NCBI GenBank assembly: GCA_964501335.1
Contig: CAZCTC010000009.1
Coordinates: 102,711-166,710, forward strand
Reading direction: 5' to 3'
Source: CAZCTC01 sp964501335
GTDB lineage: Bacteria; Chloroflexota; Anaerolineae; B4-G1; SLSP01
Length of the DNA: 64,000 bases
The first letter of the stretch is position 1, and the number at the start of each line of letters is the position of its first letter. Made by a program: the position numbers and the translations under genes. Shown in pieces: positions 11,201-18,256 of the stretch. A model generated the notes under the pieces. The model was not told the DNA's origin. It saw nothing but the letters and a program-made list of their open reading frames with translations, and made no database searches.

Positions 11201-13039
11201 GCCCTCCATCAACAAAATCGAGGCCGAATCATATTGCACCAGCCGCTTCAACTGCGCCAGCGCCAGATTCATCACCTCCTGGAGGTTCAACGTCGAACTC
11301 ACCATCCGCGCCACCTGCGCCAGAATCGCCGCCGACTGTCGCCGCGATTCCATCTCCCGATAGAGCCGCGCATTGTGCAACGCCACCCCGGCCTGATTGG
11401 AGAGCGTCGTCAAAATCTGCAAATCCCGCTCGCCGAAGGCATTAAGCGTCGGACTCTCCACATTGAAAACGCCCAGCACCTTCCCATTGAAAATAATCGG
11501 CACCGCCAGCTCCGACCGCACTTCCGGATCATCGCAGATATACTCCGTACAGGTCCGCACATCGCTGATAATCTCCGGCTTGCTCGTCGCCGCCACCCGC
11601 CCGATCACGCTTCCTGCCCCCACCGGGATATGCCGCGCGGTCACTTCCTCCGGCGTCGAATCCGAAAGCGCCCCCGGATAAAGCGACTGCCCGCTCTCCT
11701 CCAGCAAAAAGATCCCCGTACTCCGATACCCAAACGCCGCTTCCACCTGCAGCACAATCTCCCGTAACAACTGATCGCTTTCCAGAATCGAGCTGATCTT
11801 CTGAGAGATCTGCTGCAACGTCAACAGTTCTTTCTGCTCCCGCTCCATCTGCCGCTGCTGCTCCCGCACCCGCTCCTGAATCTCATTAAACGCCAGCGCC
11901 AGATCGCCCACCTCATCCAACGCCACCACCGGCACCCGCTCCAGAGGCATCTCCTCGCCGTGCGCCAACGCGGTAAGCCGCGCCGTCACATACCGCAGAT
12001 CCCGCGTCACATCGCTCGCCGTATAGAACGCCACCCAAAACGAAAAGAACGCCATCCCAATACAAAAGATCAGCAAAATCCCCACGGTCTGTTTACCCAC
12101 CGGATCATCGATCGGATCGACCTGATAGACAAAGCCCAGGTGCCACACCTTGTCGCCGCGCTGAATCGGGAACAACACCGTTTCCCACGGAATCTCCTGG
12201 CGTCCCACCAGTGCCGGATTCTGATACTGTGCCGGCGTCTCCGTCAAGCGACGCATCTGGTCGTCTAACAAAAAAGCATATCCCGGCGCTTCCAAATCAT
12301 AGACCTGAATATAGGAAATCAACGAAGCATCGTCCAGCCGCGGCGCAATATCCATCGCGATCGTCCGCGCCAGCAAAGCATACTTCTCACTGATCGCATT
12401 CCGCGAACTCTGCAACGTCAGGTTGTAACCCAGAATCCCGATAAACGCAATCGGAATAAAAGCCATCAACAACGTAATCACCAGCTGCCGGCGCCGCATA
12501 CTGAACCGCGCCCCACCCATCCCCTTGGGATCCACATTCGAACAGAAAATCAGCACCGGCCGCAAAATCCGTCGCGACACCGCCATCGCCATCAAGCCCA
12601 CTGCCGCCGCCGCCACGGTCCCTAAAATCGAATCCGGATAATGCCGCAGAAACGAATAATCCTTCAGGAAAAGCGTCCCCACAAGATCGGCAACCGTCCC
12701 ACAGATAAAGGTGATGGCAATCGGCGCAATCAAAAACAGTAACGGCGCCTGAAAAGCCCGCTCCCGGGCCTGCCGTACCGCCTCGGGTGAAATCTCCTCT
12801 CCGGCCTTCTGCATCCTCACCAACCCTGATACCGGACGCAGATAGAAGTAAAGCCCCACCGCACCGATAATCACCGCCAGAAAAAGCGCCCCCCAATAAA
12901 ACCCTACGATCTCTTCCACATTGGGGGAATAATTCCAGACTTGAGGATTGACAAACAACAGCACCATCACAAAGATAAAGGTGCCTGCGCCGAGAAGCAG
13001 AAGCAAATTGCGGACCACATGTCTCATGTCAGTATCCAT
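8246..13039 (-). CDS. Large hybrid histidine kinase with four GAF domains
   Basis: A 1597-aa hybrid kinase. The membrane part has paired N-terminal segments, further hydrophobic helices up to about residue 215, an extracytoplasmic stretch (about 215-320), another helix, and a HAMP-like linker leading into a coiled coil. Four GAF domains follow, beginning near residues 413, 570, 750 and 916, three of them introduced by a similar QQIS/QVSRQIS helix. A PAS domain begins at about 1090, HisKA has His1204 (SHELRTP), HATPase_c lies near 1325-1440, and the receiver (about 1480-1590) has Asp1526 and Lys in TKPVE. The GAF domains could bind small molecules or a chromophore; ligands are unknown. The last codons, ESRQ-stop, are encoded by a GTAGACAG-type intergenic repeat. 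The chosen ATG has only a weak AGGGA upstream; a second in-frame ATG lies four codons later. Confidence 0.93.
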   Translation of the reverse strand: MDTDMRHVVRNLLLLLGAGTFIFVMVLLFVNPQVWNYSPNVEEIVGFYWGALFLAVIIGAVGLYFYLRPVSGLVRMQKAGEEISPEAVRQARERAFQAPLLFLIAPIAITFICGTVADLVGTLFLKDYSFLRHYPDSILGTVAAAAVGLMAMAVSRRILRPVLIFCSNVDPKGMGGARFSMRRRQLVITLLMAFIPIAFIGILGYNLTLQSSRNAISEKYALLARTIAMDIAPRLDDASLISYIQVYDLEAPGYAFLLDDQMRRLTETPAQYQNPALVGRQEIPWETVLFPIQRGDKVWHLGFVYQVDPIDDPVGKQTVGILLIFCIGMAFFSFWVAFYTASDVTRDLRYVTARLTALAHGEEMPLERVPVVALDEVGDLALAFNEIQERVREQQRQMEREQKELLTLQQISQKISSILESDQLLREIVLQVEAAFGYRSTGIFLLEESGQSLYPGALSDSTPEEVTARHIPVGAGSVIGRVAATSKPEIISDVRTCTEYICDDPEVRSELAVPIIFNGKVLGVFNVESPTLNAFGERDLQILTTLSNQAGVALHNARLYREMESRRQSAAILAQVARMVSSTLNLQEVMNLALAQLKRLVQYDSASILLMEGDDLVFEAGMGFQSVEALLGQRISAEEANLGYQVMLSQQTRVVRDVQDVPEWGHHRDDLEGAHTIRSWIGAPLVVRGHSIGLLTLDGYQPDFYQSEDGDRVTAFAFQISAAIQNARLYQKVLSNAEDLSLLYEVSQQITGLLHVESLLEGIVERIQAAFGFEVVSIHLIDPATGMLQVMAERGIKDEALMRQQCLTDDCGIVPLVAGTGQLRLVRNVVQEPRYIESAPGIGSELAIPVIGNGVVMGVLNLESSQVDAFGTEQVRLLTALAHQLAAALENAHLFERVRTQAARLELLQQVSRQISSILSIDQLLNEVMSAVTMAFGYRYITIMLLDESTDELYVGAMLGYAPEIAQLRLPLSGGGISTVAASTRTPVYVPDVTQDARYISGESTIRSEIAIPLLTGRRVIGVFNLESEELDAFQADDVALMTALAHQVTVALENARLFESARTQALELARMAGNLADEKSKLDAILRNIADGLIVTDPQGYVLLVNPAFEQLFGLAAHKVVGGKLTQVVTERQLQRLITGVLTEEVRGGATMEIYLAGGRTLKASALAIQEERPLGVVTVLRDVTHEKEVDRMKTEFISTVSHELRTPLTSVLGFAKLISKTFEREIVSAVPADQRRAQQAVRRVRENLDIIVIEGERLTRLINDVLDISRMEAGKVEWHDESLDLRDLIGRVVDTMQPGVLEKRLELYVEAPGPFPTLTADPLRVQQVLVNLLSNAVKFTEQGMIQLTAQALEPGTMVHDWMTPAVGGVRFSIQDSGMGIAAESLPKLFQRFQQIGDTLRDKPKGTGLGLAICREIITHYGGVIWAESELGVGSTFHFTLPLVRTPLEQQPMPVNPVAAGSGGLPALPMMIGAQRLLVVDDEDHIRSLLAQELAQAGYQILEARNGAEALALARREHPALVVLDVMMPDISGFDVTRILKADPATAEIPILILSIIEDRQRGLSLGANAYLTKPVETEQLLETIAGLLKDGESRQ

Positions 13040-13340
13040 ACAGTCCCTGTCCCCAATGTTTACAACATATCGCAGCTACCGAGATTCTCTACCCACCGAT
13101 CAAAAAATCAAATTCGGCAATGCCCCTCTTTTCCCCCCTGCCCCCCTTTTCCCCCGTAAACGGGGGAAAAGGGGGGAGAGGCCAAAGCATTTTGTGCGCC
13201 CATGCCGGCCGCAACGGCCGGCATGGGCGCACAAAATGCAAATGTGCCCCCTCTCTCCCGCTCGCGGGAGAGAGGGGGGCAGGGGGGAGTGAGGGAATAA
13301 AAAACAACCCTCATTGCCGAATTTGATTTTTAAGGATCAA
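13040..13340. other. Intergenic region with two nested hairpins
   Basis: This 301-bp gap separates the 1118-aa kinase from the 1597-aa kinase. It holds a C-rich hairpin (13141-13176), a 25-bp perfect hairpin (13187-13239) and a mirrored C-rich/G-rich stretch (about 13246-13290). The outer sequences at 13108-13122 and 13309-13330 are also inverted copies of each other, so the whole block folds as a nested palindrome. Short frames here merely translate these repeats and are not called as genes. Confidence 0.75.
13187..13239. repeat. Perfect 25-bp stem hairpin, loop CAA
   Basis: Left arm 13187-13211 and right arm 13215-13239 are exact reverse complements around a three-base loop. It begins GCAT and ends ATGC, like other hairpins in this window, but its stem is the longest with a standard loop. 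It sits in the 5' leader of the 1597-aa kinase gene. Confidence 0.9.
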
Positions 13341-16300
13341 CTACTTCCCCAACCCCACGGGGCGTCCCAACACCTCCGCCACCGTCTTCAACAACGCATC
13401 CAACCCCACCGGCTTCGTCAAATGCGCCGCCGCCCCCAAAGCCAGACTCCGCTGCCGTTCATCCGCCGACAGAATCAAAATCGGAATCTCCGCCGTCGCC
13501 GGATCCGACTTCAACACCTGCATCACATCCAACCCCGACAGCCCCGGCATCCGCACATCCAGAATCAACAAATTCGGGCGATACCGCCGCGCATCCATAA
13601 TCGCCGACATCCCATCGCTCGCCTGTAACACCTGATACCCCCCCCGGGTCAAGGCCTGATTCAACAGCTGACGAATCATCGGATCATCATCCACCACCAA
13701 CACCGTCCGCACCGTCGGCTTCACCACCGGCTCCACCGAAAGTTCCGCCGGCACTTCAACCGCCATCCCCGCACTACCCGCCAACGGCAAAATCAAAGAA
13801 AAAGTAGAGCCGACCCCCACTTCCGATTCCGCCCAAATCGTCCCGCCATAGTGCGTAATAATCTCCCGACAGATCGCCAGCCCCAATCCGGTCCCCTTCG
13901 GCTTATCGCGCAGCGTATCTCCCACCTGTTGAAAACGCTGAAACAACCGCGGCAGGGCTTCCACTGGAATCCCCACCCCTGTATCTTGAATCGTCAACCA
14001 CGCTCCCCCCGACGACTCCTCCGGAGCCCGCCAGCCATGCACTTCAGTACCCGGCTCCACCCGCCGCATCTGCACCGACACCTGTCCCTGCTCCGTAAAC
14101 TTAATCGCATTCGAAAGAAGATTCGTCAATACCTGAAATAACCGGTCGGGATCAGCCACCATCGAGAACTCCCCTTCCACGTCCAGCTTGATCTCCAACC
14201 CGCGCCAGGAGGCCAGATTCTGCACCCCATTCACCGCGCGCTTCAACGTCTCAGCCAGATCGAAAGGCCCGTCCCGCCATTCCACCCGTCCCGCTTCCAT
14301 CTTCGCAATATCCAGCACATCGTTGATCAAACGGGTCAGCCGTTCGCCTTCGCTCACAATAATCCCCAAATTCTCTTTGACCCGATTCAACGCCCGCTGC
14401 CCCACATCGTCATCCATCGCCACCCGCGAAGTGAGATCCCGCTCCACCGCCTTACTGATCAACTTCGCAAAGCCCAACACCGCCGTTAAAGGAGTACGCA
14501 GCTCATGGGAAACCGTCGAGACAAATTCTGTCTTCATCCGGTCCACTTCTTTCTCCCGCGTCACATCCCGCAACACCGTAATAATCGCCGACCGATCCCC
14601 CAACGCCGAAGTCGAAGCCTGGACCACCCGATTTCCCAGCGTAAAATCGGCCGTCGCCACCTGTCCCGGCTGATTATAGGCCACCATCAACAAACTGGAA
14701 AGAATGGATAAATTCGGCACCTGATTCAACGACTGCCCCACCAACCGACGCGCCCCGGTATGCAACATGCCTTCCAACACCGGATTGATCAGCACAATCT
14801 GACCGGCCGGATTCGTCACCATCAACCCATCCGCCATATTTTGCAGAATCACATTCAACCGATCCCGCTCCCGGGCCAGATTGCAGTTCGCCAGTGCCAG
14901 CTCCGCCGTCCGATCCTGCACCAGCGATTCCAGACTCTGACTGTAATGTTCAATCTGCGAATAGAGCCGTACATTCTCCAACGCCACCGCCATCTGATGG
15001 GCCAGCTGCTGCACCAGCCCCAGTTCCTCCATTGAATAGAGATCACCGTTCGCCAGTGAACCCAACAAATAAACCCCCACCAGTCGCTCCCCATTCCACA
15101 ACGGCAGGATCAACTCCCACCCCTCTTCCTGCAACCCCCGCAAAGGTTCCTTGGGGAAACGTTCCAGACTCAACACCAGCGGCAAATACCGCTTCTCCAG
15201 AATCTTCACCAACGGATGACTTCCCGAATAATAACGCGAATCATTTCCAATCGCCACCAACGAAGCATCTTCCTGTCGCAAAAAGATCATCGCCCGTGAA
15301 ACGCCCAACCGGGACGGAATCTCTTCATTCAACAACTGGCCCAAATTCTCCAGCTTCAAAGTCGTCGACAGCCGATCCCCCATCTCCAGCAGCAATTGCC
15401 GCAGCGCCCCCCACCGACGGTAAAACAACCGCTCCATCCCTTTACTCCAATATTCGCGTAAAGGAACCGAAATCAAAATAACCGTCATCACTGCCAGCCA
15501 GGAAACCACCTGCTCACTGACGGCCACCCCCATCTGCCGGGCCAGATTCCCCAGCTCCAGAAGCAGCTCATATCCCAACAATCCCAACGCCAGAAAGCCG
15601 GTATAAAACAACAGATGATGGATCAACGTATCAATGACCGTCAATCCACGACGGGTGGCGGAAAAATAAAAAGAACAGGGTGCAGCCATCGTAGTCAACA
15701 CGACAGCTTTAAAGGGAACCAAAGGAACAGCCCCCAACAACTGAGGTAAACTAAACAGAAGTAGCCAGGGTGCTACCGCCACGCCGGCCCCAAACAACAA
15801 CCACCGAATTTGATTTCGCATCCCCGGCCGGGTTGTCGTAAAATACGTATAAAGGAACAATACCACCACCAGAACCAGCTCAATACCCACAACTACCGAT
15901 AAAACATAATAAAATTGCTGGCGGGCATCCAATAACTGCCCGCTGATTATGCTGCCTAAGCCCCACAAAACCAGAAGAAGATTCCCCCCATAGAGAATAG
16001 GCCCAATCCATCGCCGCCCTCGCGGCCGCCTATCGAAAAACGACGAAAGCATCACCACAGCATACAACAACGTACAGAAAGTAAAACTATAACTCACCAG
16101 ATCAACCAGCTGATAAAACCAGGCTGTAATCAAAAACAGCCCCGTCCCGCTCTCCAGCCAGGCATTATTGACCAGATTCAACCCTTCAAAACAAAAAGCC
16201 AGCGCCAGTAATGCCAGCGCCGGATGCCGGGACTGATCGCGTCCCGTCAATATCACACTCCCCACAAAAACCAATCCAATCAACAACAACGGCCATAAGG

Positions 16301-16697
16301 GCGCCAACACCTCCCACAACGTCAACTGGCGCCAGGGCACCCAAAAAGTCAGGGACCTGCCCGCCCGCACCACCTCATATTCCCCCCCGGTCAGCGGTTG
16401 GCTCAATAAAAAGGCCTTCCACGCGCCCGGAACCTCCAGCCCTGAAATCACCGGACGGTCGTTCAACGCAACTATCAAATCCCCGGGCTGTAAAGGGCTG
16501 TCGGCCTCCGCCACACTCATCACCAGTAGCCCCGTACGCTCCAAATGCAGGCTGATATGATCCGTTGGAAAATTAGACAACACTTGCAGAAAAATAAAAT
16601 TGTAAATCAGGACTGACAGGACCAGCCCGCCCATCAACCATTTCACCAACGGTGGAATCGGATCTGTCTTCCCTCCCCATATAGAAACGCCCGCCAT
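13341..16697 (-). CDS. Hybrid histidine kinase with a PDZ-like extracytoplasmic segment
   Basis: A 1118-aa hybrid kinase. A first membrane helix (about 17-40) is followed by a PDZ-like segment (about 50-125; LQPGDLIVALNDRPV is the carboxylate-loop type signature) and then about eight more membrane helices (about 130-430). A GAF domain (about 445-590), a PAS domain (about 618-715), HisKA with His731 (SHELRTP), HATPase_c (LLSNAIKF, DTGVGI, GTGLGL) and a C-terminal receiver with Asp1047 (ILDVRMPG) and Lys in TKPVG follow. GGAGGAAACAGT precedes the ATG. The gene begins 87 bp after the stop of the small receiver gene, so the two are probably co-transcribed. A PDZ domain outside the membrane suggests that the kinase may sense peptides or misfolded proteins, which is inference. 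Confidence 0.92.
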   Translation of the reverse strand: MAGVSIWGGKTDPIPPLVKWLMGGLVLSVLIYNFIFLQVLSNFPTDHISLHLERTGLLVMSVAEADSPLQPGDLIVALNDRPVISGLEVPGAWKAFLLSQPLTGGEYEVVRAGRSLTFWVPWRQLTLWEVLAPLWPLLLIGLVFVGSVILTGRDQSRHPALALLALAFCFEGLNLVNNAWLESGTGLFLITAWFYQLVDLVSYSFTFCTLLYAVVMLSSFFDRRPRGRRWIGPILYGGNLLLVLWGLGSIISGQLLDARQQFYYVLSVVVGIELVLVVVLFLYTYFTTTRPGMRNQIRWLLFGAGVAVAPWLLLFSLPQLLGAVPLVPFKAVVLTTMAAPCSFYFSATRRGLTVIDTLIHHLLFYTGFLALGLLGYELLLELGNLARQMGVAVSEQVVSWLAVMTVILISVPLREYWSKGMERLFYRRWGALRQLLLEMGDRLSTTLKLENLGQLLNEEIPSRLGVSRAMIFLRQEDASLVAIGNDSRYYSGSHPLVKILEKRYLPLVLSLERFPKEPLRGLQEEGWELILPLWNGERLVGVYLLGSLANGDLYSMEELGLVQQLAHQMAVALENVRLYSQIEHYSQSLESLVQDRTAELALANCNLARERDRLNVILQNMADGLMVTNPAGQIVLINPVLEGMLHTGARRLVGQSLNQVPNLSILSSLLMVAYNQPGQVATADFTLGNRVVQASTSALGDRSAIITVLRDVTREKEVDRMKTEFVSTVSHELRTPLTAVLGFAKLISKAVERDLTSRVAMDDDVGQRALNRVKENLGIIVSEGERLTRLINDVLDIAKMEAGRVEWRDGPFDLAETLKRAVNGVQNLASWRGLEIKLDVEGEFSMVADPDRLFQVLTNLLSNAIKFTEQGQVSVQMRRVEPGTEVHGWRAPEESSGGAWLTIQDTGVGIPVEALPRLFQRFQQVGDTLRDKPKGTGLGLAICREIITHYGGTIWAESEVGVGSTFSLILPLAGSAGMAVEVPAELSVEPVVKPTVRTVLVVDDDPMIRQLLNQALTRGGYQVLQASDGMSAIMDARRYRPNLLILDVRMPGLSGLDVMQVLKSDPATAEIPILILSADERQRSLALGAAAHLTKPVGLDALLKTVAEVLGRPVGLGK

Positions 16698-16784
16698 ACT
16701 GTTTCCTCCGGCGGAATTTGGATCAAAGGCAGATCGACATAAAGTCGATCTGCCCGATCATCACAATTTCCCAGACGCCTGAAA

Positions 16785-17174
16785 TCAAAGCTCAACTTCC
16801 AGACCCAGAATCTGTGCAGCCCGTTCCAGAATATAATCCGGATCGAAAGGCTTGGTCACATATTCATCCGCGCCCGCCGAAGCCCCCTGATCTTTGTCGA
16901 TCGCCTGTCCTTTTGCCGTCAACAACAAAATGTAAATATCGGGGTAGGCTTCTTTTACCTGCCGACACACTTCATAACCGCTCAAATGCGGCATCATCAC
17001 ATCCAGGAAAATCAAACTGGGATGCTCTGATAACGCTACATTCAACCCCTCCCGGCCGTCGGCCGCGATCAACAACTCAACACCCTGATCTTCTAAATCT
17101 TCCAGCGTTTGAGAGAGGAGCACCCTGATAAACGCTTCATCGTCAACGATCAGGATTTTCTTGCCTTCGCCCAT
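16785..17174 (-). CDS. Stand-alone response regulator receiver protein (CheY-like)
   Basis: A 129-aa single receiver domain with the full active site: Asp11-Asp12, phospho-acceptor Asp58 (FLDVMMP), Thr86 and Lys108 (TKPF). There is no output domain. Two ATGs lie side by side at 17177 and 17174; the AGGAGG sequence (17185-17180) is five bases from the second and only two from the first, so the second is chosen. A longer upstream frame exists but lacks such a site. It is the first gene of the minus-strand signalling island and probably shuttles phosphate between the kinases or acts by protein contact. Confidence 0.93.
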   Translation of the reverse strand: MGEGKKILIVDDEAFIRVLLSQTLEDLEDQGVELLIAADGREGLNVALSEHPSLIFLDVMMPHLSGYEVCRQVKEAYPDIYILLLTAKGQAIDKDQGASAGADEYVTKPFDPDYILERAAQILGLEVEL

Positions 17175-17177
17175 CAT

Positions 17178-17712
17178 AGCCTCCTGAATTTTAAGGTTGC
17201 CCCGTCTCACGGAACAACAGAGAAATGACATAAAAAGGATTCCCTACCATCTCAATACGGCTAACCTATCATAGTTTCACCAATTGTCAAACCTCATCAC
17301 CCCACGCAAAAACACAATTTTATGAACTCCCCCAAAGTATATTTTTTCGCAAGACACCGGCACCCTGTGCGGTGAATCTGGGAGAAAGCTCATACTTTCG
17401 GCGGCTTCAGAAAGCCGCCGAAAGTATGAATAAAAATAACGCTCTCCCCCCCGATCCAGCGCGTCGCTTTTTAACTGGAAAGCACCTGTTGCGGGACGTA
17501 AAACCTGTTTTTAATCCAGACTCATGAACAACCGCACAGATAGATATTTTAGAGAGCCTCTCTATAGATAGGATCCTCTGCCCTCGAAAAAAGTTAGGCG
17601 AATAGGATTCATGCTTCCACGTTTCCGTTCTTCCAACTCTCTTCCTGTCTACTGTCTACTTTCTACAGTCTACTTCCCCCGTGTTATAATAGCCCCAGGA
17701 GAAAAGATTACC
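17178..17712. other. Divergent intergenic region between receiver gene and hypA
   Basis: No gene is seen in these 535 bp. They contain an inverted copy of the ~120-bp hairpin element (17379-17501), a TTCC-rich pyrimidine run (about 17615-17642) and a GTAGACAG-type repeat (17645-17680) directly upstream of hypA. Promoters for both neighbours must lie here, but no convincing -35/-10 pair could be chosen by eye. Confidence 0.6.
17379..17501 (-). repeat. Class A hairpin element, copy E1 (inverted)
   Basis: On the minus strand this reads CGTCCCGCAA, a spacer, AAAAAGCGACGCGCTGGAT, a GA-rich stretch, a T-rich run and then the hairpin. The hairpin is at 17391-17428: 17-bp perfect stem beginning CAT and ending ATG, plus-strand loop CAGA (17408-17411). 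The flanks match copies at 27369, 54428, 60857, 63658 and 63804. Confidence 0.85.
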
Positions 17713-18054
17713 ATGCATGAACTATCCGTAACCGAAGATATCCTGCGCATCGCCAACAGCCACGCCGCCCGGGCCGGCGCCGCCCGCATCACCGCCATCC
17801 ACCTCGTCATTGGCGAAATGGCCAGCTTCATCGACGACTCCATCCAGTTCTACTTCGACCTCCTCGCCCCCGGCACCACCGCCGAAGGTGCCCGCCTCAT
17901 CTTCCACCGCATCCCCACCCGCTTCCGCTGCCGCGCCTGCAACACCGAATTCGAACCCGGCGGCAACAACTGGCAATGCCCCCAATGCGGCGCCCTCGGC
18001 GGAGAAGTCATCGCCGGCAAAGAATTCTTCGTCGAAAGCATCGAAATCGAATAA
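17713..18054 (+). CDS. hypA: Hydrogenase/urease nickel incorporation protein HypA
   Basis: A 113-aa HypA, the metallochaperone that, with HypB, delivers nickel during maturation of NiFe hydrogenases. The start is set by the family's invariant MHE N-terminus, whose His2 binds nickel; AGGAGAAAAG precedes it. The zinc site is complete: Cys73-x2-Cys76 and Cys89-x2-Cys92. Length fits the family (113-117 aa). The frame is open further upstream, but that part runs through repeats and is excluded. No hydrogenase structural gene or other hyp gene is in the window, so it is an orphan here. It is one of only two plus-strand genes and converges on the S41 peptidase gene. Confidence 0.96.
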   Translation: MHELSVTEDILRIANSHAARAGAARITAIHLVIGEMASFIDDSIQFYFDLLAPGTTAEGARLIFHRIPTRFRCRACNTEFEPGGNNWQCPQCGALGGEVIAGKEFFVESIEIE

Positions 18055-18061
18055 AGTATTA

Positions 18062-18103
18062 GATAATCGATCGCGCGCCTCAGAAGGCGCGCAATCGATT
18101 ATC
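18062..18103. repeat. CAGA-loop hairpin, 19-bp stem
   Basis: Left arm 18062-18080, loop CAGA 18081-18084, right arm 18085-18103, with one internal mismatch. It starts 7 bp after the hypA stop. No T-run follows, so it does not look like a standard intrinsic terminator, although it may block exonucleases. Confidence 0.88.
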
Positions 18104-18107
18104 AGGT

Positions 18108-18256
18108 TTCTCTCTGCGTCTCTCTGTGCCCTCAGCATCTGCGCATTAAATTTGATTTAATTATCTCTTCTCTTTCTTCTCTGTGTCCTCTGTGTCTCTG
18201 CGGTGAAATAGCTTCTTCTTCCGCGCTGTCTACGGTCTACTTGCTACTGTCTACTA
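18108..18256. repeat. CACAGAG-type and GTAGACAG-type repeats after the S41 gene
   Basis: A degenerate (18108-18150) and a good (18167-18209) copy of a repeat that reads, on the minus strand, TTCACCGCAGAGACACAGAGG. They are followed by a GTAGACAG-type repeat (18225-18256) that overlaps the last codons and the stop of the S41 peptidase gene. Confidence 0.8.

Noticed and set aside
17225..17290. Candidate promoter (TTGAGA with TATGTC 17 bases on) for the receiver gene
   Set aside because: The -10 match is weak and the choice was one of several; sigma factor preferences of this organism are unknown.
17391..17428. Reading the CAGA-loop hairpins as ordinary intrinsic terminators
   Set aside because: In most copies the 3' arm ends in an A-run followed by mixed sequence on both strands; the T-runs lie on the 5' side. 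Many also sit in 5' leaders, not directly after genes.
17611..17712. Longer start for hypA
   Set aside because: The family's invariant MHE terminus and a good ribosome site are at 17713; the upstream part is pyrimidine and GTAGACAG-type repeat.
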